Positions 8,755 to 17,726 of a DNA stretch of 64,000 nucleotides are shown here, one piece after another. The stretch lies in the NCBI GenBank assembly GCA_040755615.1, contig JBFMAL010000008.1:7993-71992 (forward strand), read 5' to 3'. This DNA is from DYEP01 sp040755615 (GTDB lineage: Bacteria; Bacillota; Sulfobacillia; DUSP01; DYEP01). The notes below the pieces were generated by a model, which ran no database searches, had not been told where the DNA came from, and was given only the letters and a program-made list of their open reading frames with translations. Position numbers and translations under genes: made by a program. The first letter of the stretch is position 1. The number at the start of each line of letters is the position of its first letter.

Positions 8755-9357
8755 TTGGGGCTGATCCATATCGTAAGGCACGGCGAAACGTCGTACAACA
8801 GGCAGGGCCGCTTCCAGGGCCAGCTGGATGTGCCGCTGTCAGCAGAAGGGCTACGCCAGGCGGAGAAGCTGGCGCAGCGTCTCGCGCCCGACCGAATTGA
8901 TACCGTGTTTTCGAGCGACCTGATGAGAGCGCGCGTCACCGCTATCCGCATTGCCGAGGCAACGGGCGCCAAGATCATCACCGACCCCCGTCTCCGCGAA
9001 CTTGATGTATCGAGGTGGTCCGGGCTTACCCTGCATGAGGTGCAAGAGCAATTCCCGCAGGACCTGGTTGAGTGGAAACGGAAACCGCTCGATATCAGTC
9101 CGCACGGGGGAGAGACCATCGTGGGCATGGCGGAGAGAATCCGGGCATTCATCGCTGAGCACTCCTGGGAAGGAAATGCCACATACGTTATCGTCACGCA
9201 TGGTCATGCCATTAAGGTGCTCCTCTGTCTCATACTGGGCATGGATCTATCACTCAAAGACCGGTTCTGGGCGGACAACGCTTCGCTCACCACAGTGTGG
9301 GTAAATGACGGCACTGCCCGGCTCATGCTGCTCAATGACACGTGTCACCTCGCGTAG
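8755..9357 (+). CDS. Histidine phosphatase family protein (PGAM/CobC-like)
   Basis: A 200-residue branch-1 histidine phosphatase. The phospho-acceptor motif is HIVRHGETSYNRQGRFQG, followed by SSDLMRARVTA, LRELDVSRWSG and the second catalytic His in VTHGHAIK. Related proteins act as alpha-ribazole phosphatase, PhoE-like broad phosphatase or phosphoglycerate mutase; nothing here decides between them. The start is TTG 8755, seven bases after AAAGGAGGTG. It is divergent from the DUF401 gene with about 85 bp between the two starts. Confidence 0.87.
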   Translation: MGLIHIVRHGETSYNRQGRFQGQLDVPLSAEGLRQAEKLAQRLAPDRIDTVFSSDLMRARVTAIRIAEATGAKIITDPRLRELDVSRWSGLTLHEVQEQFPQDLVEWKRKPLDISPHGGETIVGMAERIRAFIAEHSWEGNATYVIVTHGHAIKVLLCLILGMDLSLKDRFWADNASLTTVWVNDGTARLMLLNDTCHLA

Positions 9358-9384
9358 AATACGATTTTTGTGAGGTGATGAAGC

Positions 9385-9816
9385 ATGCTCAGGATGGGAG
9401 TTGTGCTTGCGCTGGTGCTTTGCACCGTATTGCTTCAGGCTGTGCTGTTTTCCGCGCTCTATCTTGCTTGGGCCCAGCGTGTGGTTGACGTCGCCCTGGT
9501 TATTGACATCTTTTTGCAACGTGAATCAGTTTGGCTCATCGGGATATCCGCTGCCGGGGGTATGTTATTAGCAACTCTTTTGAGCCGGGTGCTCCCGGTA
9601 CACTTTGTCACGGGGTTTACGGGAGGGACCGTGAGTTCGCTTCTCGCCACTTTGTACCTCGCACGCTCTGCGATGCCCGGAAGACCCCTCCCCGAGACAG
9701 TCCTCCGGCTGTATCCGGACCTGGCGGTGGCAATCTTCCCGTGCGCCGTATCTGTCGCCTTGTTCAACTTCCTTTTTCACCTGAAGGCAGGTACGGGAAA
9801 AGGTTGGGAAGAATAG
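9385..9816 (+). CDS. Conserved hypothetical membrane protein
   Basis: 143 residues with four hydrophobic stretches (about 4-30, 48-70, 76-92 and 112-132) and short polar ends. I recognise no family. GAGGTGATG lies just ahead of the ATG. It sits between the phosphatase and the DinG-type helicase with short gaps on both sides, so it is probably in the same transcription unit. Confidence 0.65.
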   Translation: MLRMGVVLALVLCTVLLQAVLFSALYLAWAQRVVDVALVIDIFLQRESVWLIGISAAGGMLLATLLSRVLPVHFVTGFTGGTVSSLLATLYLARSAMPGRPLPETVLRLYPDLAVAIFPCAVSVALFNFLFHLKAGTGKGWEE

Positions 9817-9858
9817 ATGTAAAGACGCGTCACACCGTATGACAAAGGTGGTAGATTC

Positions 9859-12612
9859 TTGCAAAGGCTTAACCGATTTGTTGCTTTGGACGTGGAGACG
9901 ACCGGGCTGTCGCCGGAGGGTGATCAGATCATCCAGGTTGGAGCAGTGCGCTTCGAACACGGGGAGAGCGTGGACGAGATGGTACTCCTTGTGAACCCCG
10001 GCGGCGGACTGTCTCAGGCGGTCGTCACCCTGACCGGCATCACCCGAAAGATGCTTGAGGGCGCGCCGAGCGCTGCACGCGCCAAAGCCGCGCTCCGCGA
10101 ATTCATCGGCGCCGACCCGATTGTGGCTCATAACGTTGACTTTCACATCGGTTTCCTAGTGCGGGTCGACCCGTGGTTTGCTGGGGTGACTGCGGTAGAT
10201 ATGATTGACTTCGCCCGAGTGGCCATACCGGACCTGGCGAGCTATAGCCTTCAGTCCATTTCTGGCACGCTGGGTATAAGTCAGCCCCGCTCCCACGACG
10301 CTCTCGAGCACGCACGGGCGTGCGGCCTGGCATTTCTTCGTCTTGTCGATGTACTCCTGACGTGTGAAGCCGGGATGCTTCAGGGTGCGGGACATCTGCT
10401 TGAGTCAGGCGGATTGGCTGCAGGAAGGCTGCTAGTTGAGCTCGCGCAGGAGGCCAGGGGGCGTCCGCAGCCTGACCGTGAGGCGAACCCCGAACCGTTA
10501 AAGCCCCTGGATAACCCCGCGGAAGTGGACCCGAAAGAGTGTATGGCGCTGCTTCAGGCAGGCGGTCCGCTAGCAGCCGAGATTCCATGTTTTGAGGTGC
10601 GCCCGGGACAACTAGCTATGGCGCGGCTCATCTGCCAGGCCTTCAGGGAACAGCGCCACCTCATGGTGGAGGCGGGTACCGGTACCGGGAAGTCCCTGGC
10701 GTACCTGGTACCCAGCGTACTTCACGCTGTGGCCACAGGAGAGAGAGTGGTGATCGCCACTCACACGCTGAACCTTCAGGAGCAGCTATTCAATAAGGAC
10801 ATCCCGCTGCTCAGTCAAGTCACGGCGAAGGAGTTCCGGGTGGCGTGCATTAAGGGAAGAAACAACTACCTTTGCCGGAGGAAGTGGGCAAGCGCTGTGA
10901 CGGAAGCTGCACTCGTGCGCGACAAGGACCGGGCAAGGCTGCTTGCATGGCTGTTCTCCTGGGGGTCGCGCACAAAGACCGGCGAGCGGCAGGAGATAAA
11001 CCTCCCCGCGTCGGCTGACGACCTCTGGCAGGAGCTGGCCTCTGATACCTCCAGCTGCGCGGGCGCCAGGTGCCTGGCCAGGAAATCATGTTTTGTGGGC
11101 GCTGCCCGAGCTCAGGCCGCAGCTTCCCATCTCGTGATCACCAATCATTCGCTGCTCTTCTCTGACTTCAAAACGGACAACCAGGTGCTCCCGAGATACA
11201 GCAGGCTGGTGGTGGATGAAGCCCACCACCTCGAGGAGGCTGCGACCAGGCACCTCGGTACGGAACTGGACTTTTATCATATCGCCAGTACACTGTCGGC
11301 CGACGGCTATTTGCTCTCGCTAAAGGGGCGAATATCAGGAAGCCGCGCGTTTTCCTCGAAAGTGAAGGCAGCCCTGCTGGAGGCGATAGACAGCAGCCAG
11401 AAAGCCGCCCGGTCTGCTGTGACGGCGCTTACTGACCTCGGCTCAGCGCTTGTCAGCATCTGTTTCGGCGACCGGCAGGAGGACGTACGTACCCGGAGGA
11501 TCTTGCCTGACACCTTCGCAAAGATGCCAAAAGACGCAGATGTGGCGCTGGAGAACACAGGTTACTGGCTTAATAAACTCTTTCAAGAAATGGAGGAAGG
11601 CGCGCTCGCGATCGAAGACACCGACGACACGGATGCCGGATGTATACAGGCGGAAATGACAAACTTGGCCCAAGAGCTCTCAGAGTGGTGCCGACTCCTG
11701 CCCGAGCTGATCACCGCCCAAGACCCTGCCAGCGTGTACTGGGCTGACTGGTACCCTGCACGGGGCGCTCTTGGCATACACCTGCACGCCGCCCCGGTCG
11801 AAGTAGGCCCGCTGTTGCGCCAGCTTTTATTCGACAACTTGAAGACCGTGATCCTAACATCTGCGACCCTCAGCGTGGAAGGACGGTTTTCCTACGCCGC
11901 CTCAAGGCTTGGTCTTGAGGATTGTGAACGCTTTGATTTTCACCAGGTGCCAAGCAACTTCTCTTACAAGGAACAGGCGCTTCTTCTGGTCGTCGATGAT
12001 CTGCCAGACCCTAACTTGACGAGGGAGTTCTCTGACGCTGTGGCGGCTTTCTTGCTGAACCTCGGCAGGGCCCTAAAAGGAAGGACCCTGGTGCTGTTCA
12101 CCTCGCACCGGATGCTGAAGGACGTGGCGCAAAAGATTCGCCTCGACTATACCGGGCTTGGCATAGAACTGCTTGCGCAGGGAGTAGACGGGGCGCGCCG
12201 CCATCTCACCGAGCAGTTCAGGGCCAACTCCTGCTCGATCCTGTTCGGGTCCGCCTCATTCTGGGAAGGAGTGGACCTGCCAGGCGAGGAACTGGTATGT
12301 GTTGTGCTGGTTCGTCTGCCTTTCTGGCCGCCTGATGTACCGGTGGTACAGGCGAGGATGGAAGCCATCGCGGGGCGCGGAGGCGACCCTTTCCGGGAGT
12401 ACTCGCTCCCTGAGGCGGTCATCCGGTTCAAGCAGGGATTCGGGCGCCTCATCCGTACCGCCTCGGACAGAGGTGCAGTGGTCGTACTTGACCCCAGGAT
12501 GACGAGGGCGAGGTACAGCCGCGTGTTTGTCTCCTCCCTCCCTGGGCCGATGTGCGTTCGGGTGTCTGCCCGGCAGAGCATTCCCACGCTTCTTGAGTGG
12601 CTAAGGAGTTGA
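9859..12612 (+). CDS. DnaQ-like 3'-5' exonuclease fused to DinG-family Fe-S helicase
   Basis: A 917-residue two-domain enzyme. Residues 1-170 are a DEDD exonuclease: DVETTG (Exo I), HNVDFHIGFL (Exo II) and SHDALEHA (Exo III). From about 255 follows an XPD/DinG superfamily 2 helicase: EAGTGTGKS (Walker A), four Cys in the region YLC...SSCAGARC...SCF that match the 4Fe-4S cluster ligands, DEAHHLEEA (Walker B), and FGSASFWEGVDLPG with the motif VI region GFGRLIRT. This fusion is common in Bacillota, where DinG can act mainly as a nuclease. The start is TTG 9859 behind AAAGGTGGT. Confidence 0.92.
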   Translation: MQRLNRFVALDVETTGLSPEGDQIIQVGAVRFEHGESVDEMVLLVNPGGGLSQAVVTLTGITRKMLEGAPSAARAKAALREFIGADPIVAHNVDFHIGFLVRVDPWFAGVTAVDMIDFARVAIPDLASYSLQSISGTLGISQPRSHDALEHARACGLAFLRLVDVLLTCEAGMLQGAGHLLESGGLAAGRLLVELAQEARGRPQPDREANPEPLKPLDNPAEVDPKECMALLQAGGPLAAEIPCFEVRPGQLAMARLICQAFREQRHLMVEAGTGTGKSLAYLVPSVLHAVATGERVVIATHTLNLQEQLFNKDIPLLSQVTAKEFRVACIKGRNNYLCRRKWASAVTEAALVRDKDRARLLAWLFSWGSRTKTGERQEINLPASADDLWQELASDTSSCAGARCLARKSCFVGAARAQAAASHLVITNHSLLFSDFKTDNQVLPRYSRLVVDEAHHLEEAATRHLGTELDFYHIASTLSADGYLLSLKGRISGSRAFSSKVKAALLEAIDSSQKAARSAVTALTDLGSALVSICFGDRQEDVRTRRILPDTFAKMPKDADVALENTGYWLNKLFQEMEEGALAIEDTDDTDAGCIQAEMTNLAQELSEWCRLLPELITAQDPASVYWADWYPARGALGIHLHAAPVEVGPLLRQLLFDNLKTVILTSATLSVEGRFSYAASRLGLEDCERFDFHQVPSNFSYKEQALLLVVDDLPDPNLTREFSDAVAAFLLNLGRALKGRTLVLFTSHRMLKDVAQKIRLDYTGLGIELLAQGVDGARRHLTEQFRANSCSILFGSASFWEGVDLPGEELVCVVLVRLPFWPPDVPVVQARMEAIAGRGGDPFREYSLPEAVIRFKQGFGRLIRTASDRGAVVVLDPRMTRARYSRVFVSSLPGPMCVRVSARQSIPTLLEWLRS

Positions 12613-12618
12613 CGAAAA

Positions 12619-13401
12619 ATGATGGTGCTTTTGACGAATGACGACGGCTATCAGGCGGATGGTCTGAGGGCGCTTACAGAGGCCTTTACCGCGGCAGAAG
12701 ACTTCTCTCCGTACGTGGTGGCGCCTGACAGGGAGCGCAGCGCCACGAGCCACGCTATCACCATGCACAAGCCCCTCATAGTAAATGAACACTGCAAGGA
12801 GGGCTGCGCTACCTGGGTGGTTTCGGGCACGCCGGCCGACTGCGTCAAGCTGGCCGTGGAAGCGCTGCTGCCTGAAAAACCCGCCCTCGTCATATCTGGC
12901 ATCAACCGGGGCGCCAACCTCGGAAACGATATCCTTTACTCAGGGACGGTTTCCGCGGCCATTGAAGGTACGCTGCTTTCCATACCCTCCGTCGCCATAT
13001 CGCTCTGTTCGCGCGACGCTGGGGATTTCAGTGTGGCGGCTGCATTCGGAGTAAGGCTTGCCAGGCTGGTCGTGGCCAACGGGCTGCCGCCATCCACGCT
13101 CCTGAATGTGAATGTGCCGGGTATCCCGGCAGACCGGATAAAGGGTGTGAGGGTCACTTTTCTGGGCACGCGCAGGTACCAGAACGTGTTCGACCGTAGG
13201 GTTGACCCAAGGGGAAGAGTGTACTACTGGATGGCGGGAGACGCGTGCGATGAAGAAGAGAGCGAGGACACAGACGTAACAGCAACGCTGTGCGGGTATA
13301 TATCCTTAACACCCGTGAAGATCGATCTCACTGCGCGCGATTTCATGGAAGAACTAAGACACTGGAATCTGAATCCGAATGAAGGGGTAAAAGATGGCTA
13401 A
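12619..13401 (+). CDS. surE: 5'/3'-nucleotidase SurE
   Basis: Metal-dependent nucleoside-monophosphate phosphatase of 260 residues, a typical SurE length. Motifs: LLTNDDGYQADGL (metal Asp pair), VVAPDRERSATSHAIT, VSGTPADCVKLA and SGINRGANLGNDILYSGTV. SurE proteins recycle nucleotides and are often linked to stress survival. It lies 6 bp after the helicase gene and overlaps the next gene by 8 bp, so translation is likely coupled. Confidence 0.93.
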   Translation: MMVLLTNDDGYQADGLRALTEAFTAAEDFSPYVVAPDRERSATSHAITMHKPLIVNEHCKEGCATWVVSGTPADCVKLAVEALLPEKPALVISGINRGANLGNDILYSGTVSAAIEGTLLSIPSVAISLCSRDAGDFSVAAAFGVRLARLVVANGLPPSTLLNVNVPGIPADRIKGVRVTFLGTRRYQNVFDRRVDPRGRVYYWMAGDACDEEESEDTDVTATLCGYISLTPVKIDLTARDFMEELRHWNLNPNEGVKDG

Positions 13402-14458
13402 AGCCGCACTTTTGTACGACGAGCGTTTCCATCTGCACGAGACTGGGGCGCATCCGGAAAACCCGGTTCGGTTGAAAAGGACGATCGAATTGTTTCGGAG
13501 CCGCGGTGTGATGGACCTCCTCGAACGACCCGAGATCAGCCCTGCAGGTGAGGAATTGCTTGAGATGGTACATACAAGGCCGTACATAAACCAGGTACAA
13601 CGCTTCGCCATGGCCGGCGGAGGGTTCATGGGGATCGATACGATCATCAGCCCGCAGTCGTACGAGGTGGCGTGCCTGGCAGCGGGCGCGTGCCATACAG
13701 CAGTGGATTTGGTGCTGGACGGGGCTGCAGCTAACGCATTTTGTCTGGTACGACCGCCCGGTCACCACGCGGACTCAGCGCGCGGTTCGGGGTTCTGCAT
13801 ATTCAATAACGTAGCGCTGGCGGCACGGTACGCATTAAGCAAGCGCGGGCTGACAAGGGTGCTGATCCTGGACTGGGACGTACACCATGGCAACGGCACT
13901 GAAGTCATCTTCTACCAGGATCCCCGCGTCTTATACTTTTCAATCCATCAGAGTCCGGCCTATCCTGGGACAGGTTGGGTATCCGACCGGGGCGTTGGAG
14001 CAGGTGAGGGATTCAATGTGAACGTACCGCTCCCATATGGCGTAGGCGACGAAGGCTATATATATGTCATGAAGAAGCTGTTCTTGCCCATAGCTCTTGA
14101 GTTTGGGCCCCAGTTGATCCTCGTGTCCGCGGGGCAGGATAGCCACTTCGCGGATTATCTGGGCGGTATGGAGGTAACGAGCGCGGGGTTTTCGGCGATA
14201 ACAGAGGTGGTACTGGAGGTCGCTGGGTGCAGGTGCCCCGGCAGAGTGGTCGCTGTGCTTGAAGGCGGGTACAATCCTGAGGCGCTCGCCACGAGCAACT
14301 TGGCGATCGTGAACGCGATGGGCGGGCTGGATCTAGACGTGGCGGACGTCTTTCCTCCTCCATCCGTTCCACTCAGCGACGAGGTGGCGAAGAGGGCTGA
14401 AGAGGTCGCCATGGCTCAGGCGGGCTACTGGGGGTGCATGAAGCGGTTCAGGAAATAG
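13394..14458 (+). CDS. Histone deacetylase superfamily protein (AcuC/acetylpolyamine amidohydrolase-like)
   Basis: A 354-residue zinc amide hydrolase. Visible elements: HPENPVRL near the N-terminus, RPPGHHADSARGSGFCIFNN (catalytic His pair), LDWDVHHGNGT (zinc Asp and His), SAGQDSHFAD (third zinc ligand Asp; many relatives have FDAH) and EGGYNPEAL with the transition-state Tyr. Bacterial members remove acetyl groups from acetyl-lysine, acetylpolyamines or acetoin-related substrates; which one applies is open. Overlaps surE by 8 bp. Confidence 0.9.
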   Translation: MAKAALLYDERFHLHETGAHPENPVRLKRTIELFRSRGVMDLLERPEISPAGEELLEMVHTRPYINQVQRFAMAGGGFMGIDTIISPQSYEVACLAAGACHTAVDLVLDGAAANAFCLVRPPGHHADSARGSGFCIFNNVALAARYALSKRGLTRVLILDWDVHHGNGTEVIFYQDPRVLYFSIHQSPAYPGTGWVSDRGVGAGEGFNVNVPLPYGVGDEGYIYVMKKLFLPIALEFGPQLILVSAGQDSHFADYLGGMEVTSAGFSAITEVVLEVAGCRCPGRVVAVLEGGYNPEALATSNLAIVNAMGGLDLDVADVFPPPSVPLSDEVAKRAEEVAMAQAGYWGCMKRFRK

Positions 14459-14603
14459 TCGAACAGAAGAGAACTTGCTGGTTTGAGCACAGCCTGCAGC
14501 GGCCGTGGACAGTCGCGTCGCTTCGCCATGCCGAGTCATAATGCCCCCCTCGACGAATAGATTTAGTACCGGAGAGAAACAGCGCCTGGAGGTGAATTGC
14601 GTC

Positions 14604-15005
14604 GTGAAGACTGCGAGGTGGCGGGGCAGGGACTCAAGTCCTGATCGTTCATTCGCACTGTCGGGCGTTGTGTCAGGTACGGTGCTTGCCATCGGGTTGA
14701 CCCTGATATTCGCCGTGGTCCTTTCCCTGATCCTGACGTTCAGTTCAGTAACAGAGAAGCATCTTCCGCTGATCGCAAACGCCGGGGGGCTGATCAGCGT
14801 TGCGGTAGGCGGGGCGTACGCCGCGAGGCGTTCAGAGTCCAGGGGCTGGCTGCACGGCGGAATCACCGGGGTAATGTTTATCATCGTCACATTGATAGTC
14901 GGGTCTGTACTCTTCCCTGGACTTGCCCTGGCGCTGGCCGTGCGCCGGGCCGCGGTGGCATTCGCAGTCGGCGCCATAGGGGGGGTTGTGGGAGTAAACA
15001 TCTAG
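14604..15005 (+). CDS. TIGR04086-type small membrane protein
   Basis: 133 residues with four hydrophobic segments rich in Gly, Ala and Val, resembling the TIGR04086/YrzE family of four-helix membrane proteins of unknown function. Landmarks are a VGGAYAARRSESRGWLHGGITG loop (residues about 72-93) and a Gly-rich final helix. I choose GTG 14604, eight bases after GGAGGTGA; the frame is open to 14505 but without a good ribosome site. The patatin gene starts 12 bp downstream. Confidence 0.65.
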   Translation: MKTARWRGRDSSPDRSFALSGVVSGTVLAIGLTLIFAVVLSLILTFSSVTEKHLPLIANAGGLISVAVGGAYAARRSESRGWLHGGITGVMFIIVTLIVGSVLFPGLALALAVRRAAVAFAVGAIGGVVGVNI

Positions 15006-15017
15006 AGGTGGTTACGC

Positions 15018-15785
15018 ATGAAGGTAGGTTTGGCCCTCGGAGGCGGTGCGGCAAGAGGTCTTGCCCACATCGGTGTACTCTCAGTACTTGAACGTTACAG
15101 GGTGCCCATTGACTGCGTGGCCGGCACCAGCGCAGGCGCGATTGTCGGGGCACTTTTTGCATCTGGGGTGCCGCTCTCCAGGATCTTCGAAGAGGCGGTG
15201 AAGACACGCTGGCGCGACCTTGTCCGGCTGGCCATGCACAAAGATGGCTTGATAAAGCCGATCGGACTGGAAAAGCACCTCACTGAGCTCATGTCAGCGT
15301 TGGAATTTGCCGACCTCCGGACCCCGTTCGCCGCAGTTGCTACAGACGTGACGACCGGACAAGAGGTAGTGCTCGACAGCGGCAATGTCGCAAGGGCTGT
15401 TCTGGCTTCCGCCGCGGTACCAGGCATTTTTACACCTGTGCGAATAGAGGACAGGCTCCTTGTGGACGGGGGAGTGGTGAACAACGTACCCGCCAGCGTG
15501 GTGCGGCGTATGGGAGCAGACTTGGTGATCGCGGTGGACGTAAACCACCACGAGCTGACCAGAAAAGAGCCTTCTAATATCTTTCACATCATTGTCAACT
15601 CTATCCACATCATGCAGCGGGCCAACGCACAGAAAGAGCTGGCGTACGCAGATCTCGTGATCCAGCCGGACCTGCAGGGCATGGGCCTTATGGACCTTGA
15701 GCGCTGCCGGGAGTTCGTCGGCAAGGGTGCAGTGGCAACGGCCGCGATGATCCCTGAGATACTCAGACGGCTTGAACGCCTGTGA
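15018..15785 (+). CDS. Patatin-like phospholipase (RssA/YchK-like)
   Basis: A 255-residue serine acyl hydrolase. It shows the oxyanion loop GGGAARGLAHIGVL (8-21), the nucleophile elbow GTSAG (37-41), and DGGVVNNVPA with the catalytic Asp around residue 152. No signal peptide or membrane segment is seen, so it is cytosolic or peripherally membrane-bound. Lipid or acyl-ester hydrolysis is the family role; the substrate is unknown. AGAGGTGG precedes the ATG. Confidence 0.9.
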   Translation: MKVGLALGGGAARGLAHIGVLSVLERYRVPIDCVAGTSAGAIVGALFASGVPLSRIFEEAVKTRWRDLVRLAMHKDGLIKPIGLEKHLTELMSALEFADLRTPFAAVATDVTTGQEVVLDSGNVARAVLASAAVPGIFTPVRIEDRLLVDGGVVNNVPASVVRRMGADLVIAVDVNHHELTRKEPSNIFHIIVNSIHIMQRANAQKELAYADLVIQPDLQGMGLMDLERCREFVGKGAVATAAMIPEILRRLERL

Positions 15786-15802
15786 ATAACATCGCTGCTT
15801 CA

Positions 15803-15839
15803 GGAAAACCTAAGGGAAAATGGAACCCGGAGGTTTTCC
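15803..15839 (+). promoter_or_regulatory. Hairpin enclosing the ribosome-binding site of the deacetylase gene
   Basis: A perfect 9-bp inverted repeat pairs GGAAAACCT (15803-15811) with AGGTTTTCC (15831-15839), with a 19-nt loop. The right arm abuts the ATG at 15840 and includes part of the GGAGG Shine-Dalgarno (15829-15833). When folded it would hide the ribosome site, suggesting translational or temperature-type control. It may be chance; no terminator T-tract follows. Confidence 0.5.
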
Positions 15840-16925
15840 ATGAAACAACTCCTACTGGCGTTCATCCTATTTTTTGTACTCTCAACTTCGGCAAGCGCGT
15901 CAGTGGTTCTCGGACCCGGTTCGCGTGGTGACGGCGTGCGCGAACTTCAGTCCTGGCTAAAGGACTGCGGGTTTTACTCAGGCACGGTCGATGGCATATT
16001 TGGACCGAGGACGCAGCAGGCGGTAAAGGAGTTTCAAAAAAGCGCGGGTGTTGCAGTGGATGGGTTGGTCGGGGAGGAGACCATGCGCGCGCTCAACGAG
16101 CGCTTAAAACGCGACCTGGTTCAAAGAGGAGTTTACGTAGTGAAAAAGGGAGAGACCCTCGCGAGCATTGCAGTGAAACTGGGGATCGACATGGACGCGC
16201 TCGCCCGTGTGAATAACCTAGTAAACCCTAACCGTATTCTCGCCGGTCAAGCATTAATACTGCCTGGTAATGAGCAGACGACCGACGAGCACATCCAACA
16301 AACTCCACCGGAGCCCGCCGCAGAGCCCAAGGTAGCGGGATCAAAGACCATCGGCATGGTCGCACTCACATTTAACGACGGGCCCTATGCTTCCACGACC
16401 GCGCGTATTCTTGACATCCTGAAGGCGCATGGTGTGCCCGCGACCTTTTTTGTAGTGGGAAAGAACCTCCAGGAGCTGCCCCAGATCGGAGAAAGAATTG
16501 TTAAAGAAGGGCATGGCATCGCCAATCACACTTGGTCGCACCGCCCCTGGGAAAGACTCGGTATAAACGAGATAAGGAAGGAAATACGGGAAGGGGCACG
16601 AGCCATTGAGCAAATTACCGGTATTAATACACGACTATTCCGTCCGCCGTTTGACCTGCCGCCACCAGGAATGGTAGAATTCTTGAAATCTGAAGGCGTG
16701 CAGATTGTCTTGTGGTCAAACGTGGCGGTGAGGGATTACCCCGCGCCGCAAAACCCCGATTATTTCGTAACCAAGCTTGTAGAGTCATGTTTAAATGGCT
16801 CTGTAATCATGCTTCATGATGGCCTTGAGTCTACCGTTTCCATGCTGGATGCCATACTTTCGGGACTATCAGAAAAAGGTCTGCGCGTTGTGAGGCTTGA
16901 GACAGTTCTGTCGCTCGCGGATTAG
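15840..16925 (+). CDS. Secreted protein with peptidoglycan-binding, LysM and polysaccharide deacetylase domains
   Basis: 361 residues: signal peptide (1-21), a PG_binding_1 domain (about 25-85; GVRELQSWLKDCGFYSG, VDGIFGPRTQQAV), one LysM repeat (about 98-142; YVVKKGETLASIA) and a NodB-type deacetylase (about 170-355). Deacetylase motifs: LTFNDGP, HTWSH (zinc His pair), RPPF and LHDG. The first Asp of the usual TFDDGP motif, the catalytic base, is Asn here, while the metal Asp and both His are kept. Activity may therefore be altered or lost. A cell-wall or spore-cortex role is likely. A converging terminator lies downstream. Confidence 0.88.
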   Translation: MKQLLLAFILFFVLSTSASASVVLGPGSRGDGVRELQSWLKDCGFYSGTVDGIFGPRTQQAVKEFQKSAGVAVDGLVGEETMRALNERLKRDLVQRGVYVVKKGETLASIAVKLGIDMDALARVNNLVNPNRILAGQALILPGNEQTTDEHIQQTPPEPAAEPKVAGSKTIGMVALTFNDGPYASTTARILDILKAHGVPATFFVVGKNLQELPQIGERIVKEGHGIANHTWSHRPWERLGINEIRKEIREGARAIEQITGINTRLFRPPFDLPPPGMVEFLKSEGVQIVLWSNVAVRDYPAPQNPDYFVTKLVESCLNGSVIMLHDGLESTVSMLDAILSGLSEKGLRVVRLETVLSLAD

Positions 16926-16966
16926 CCCCGAAGGATTTGACGCCGCCAACATGATCTTATGTATAC

Positions 16967-16994
16967 GATGAGCCGTGCTGTAGTACGGCTCATC
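16967..16994. terminator. Bidirectional hairpin between convergent genes
   Basis: A perfect 10-bp stem (GATGAGCCGT, 16967-16976, with ACGGCTCATC, 16985-16994) around an 8-nt loop lies between the convergent deacetylase and SASP genes. T-runs are short on both sides, so its strength is uncertain, but stem and position fit a shared terminator. Confidence 0.6.
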
Positions 16995-17010
16995 ATCTGG
17001 GTTTAGTATA

Positions 17011-17241
17011 CTACTGAATAGGGTTGGCGTTCGCGAGAGCCCTCTCCGCATAGCGGATCATGACCTTTACCATGTTACCGCCAATGCGTCCCCCGATACG
17101 TCCACATTCCCTCGAAGTCATATCAGGCCAGCCTAAAGTCTCTATTTTCTGTCTCAACCCGAGTTCATCGGCAATTTCATATTTGAAAGAATCCAATACT
17201 TGCCTTGGCAACAGCTTTTTTGTTGGACTGAATTGAGCCAT
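17011..17241 (-). CDS. Alpha/beta-type small acid-soluble spore protein
   Basis: A 76-residue SASP that coats and protects DNA in the dormant spore. It shows the germination-protease cleavage region YEIADELG (around 24-31) and the second conserved block GRIGGRIGGNMVKVMI. The ATG at 17241 follows GAGGAGGTGAC by a normal distance; an in-frame TTG six bases earlier is too close to the Shine-Dalgarno. Expression in the forespore from a sigma-G promoter is expected from the family; I could not identify a clear site. It is direct evidence of an endospore former. Confidence 0.9.
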   Translation of the reverse strand: MAQFSPTKKLLPRQVLDSFKYEIADELGLRQKIETLGWPDMTSRECGRIGGRIGGNMVKVMIRYAERALANANPIQ

Positions 17242-17435
17242 GAGCAAGTCACCTCCTCGAGTATATTGTAGCTTTTGGCGCGTTTGTGTATGTTAGTAGT
17301 ATTTGAATGTACTGGTCGTGTAAATTAAAGGCGTAATTCCAAGCTTTAAAACCTCAAAGTAGTTGTGCTAAAATGAATGCTGGCAGCCAGAGATTTGATA
17401 ATGCCGCCAGCAAAGATTTGCCGGGAGGCGTAATT

Positions 17436-17630
17436 ATGCCAATTTATGAGTTTCGTTGCACAAATTGTCACGAGAAATTTGAATTGCTGTGTAAACACGG
17501 TGAACAGATTGTGTGTCCAAATTGTGATAGCCGGGAAGTCGTGAAGATGTTCTCCACGTTTTCCTCTCCCTCCGTGCGCACCTCCTCATGCAGCAGCTGT
17601 AAGTCGAGTTCGTGCTCAGACTGTAAGTAA
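17436..17630 (+). CDS. FmdB-family zinc ribbon protein
   Basis: 64 residues beginning MPIYEFRCTNCHEKFE, the standard FmdB/CxxC_CxxC_SSSS opening, with two CxxC pairs (CTNC and CPNC) for zinc and a Ser/Cys-rich tail. The family is linked to regulation or assembly of one-carbon enzymes, but its molecular role is not established. GGGAGGCG precedes the ATG. An in-frame ATG at 17373 is not supported by a ribosome site. Confidence 0.85.
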   Translation: MPIYEFRCTNCHEKFELLCKHGEQIVCPNCDSREVVKMFSTFSSPSVRTSSCSSCKSSSCSDCK

Positions 17631-17726
17631 CTCCCACAGGGCACCGCCCTAGCAGACGTGCAGGTACTTGCGGGTTTCTGTAGAAAAGGGTAATGGGTAC
17701 AAAAAGGGTGAAGTGAGGGATTACTA

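Noticed and set aside
8670..9197. N-terminal extension of the DUF401 gene on the minus strand
   Set aside because: It lies wholly opposite the histidine phosphatase gene, is Arg/Ser/Cys-rich and lacks membrane character. The real start at 8669 has a good ribosome site.
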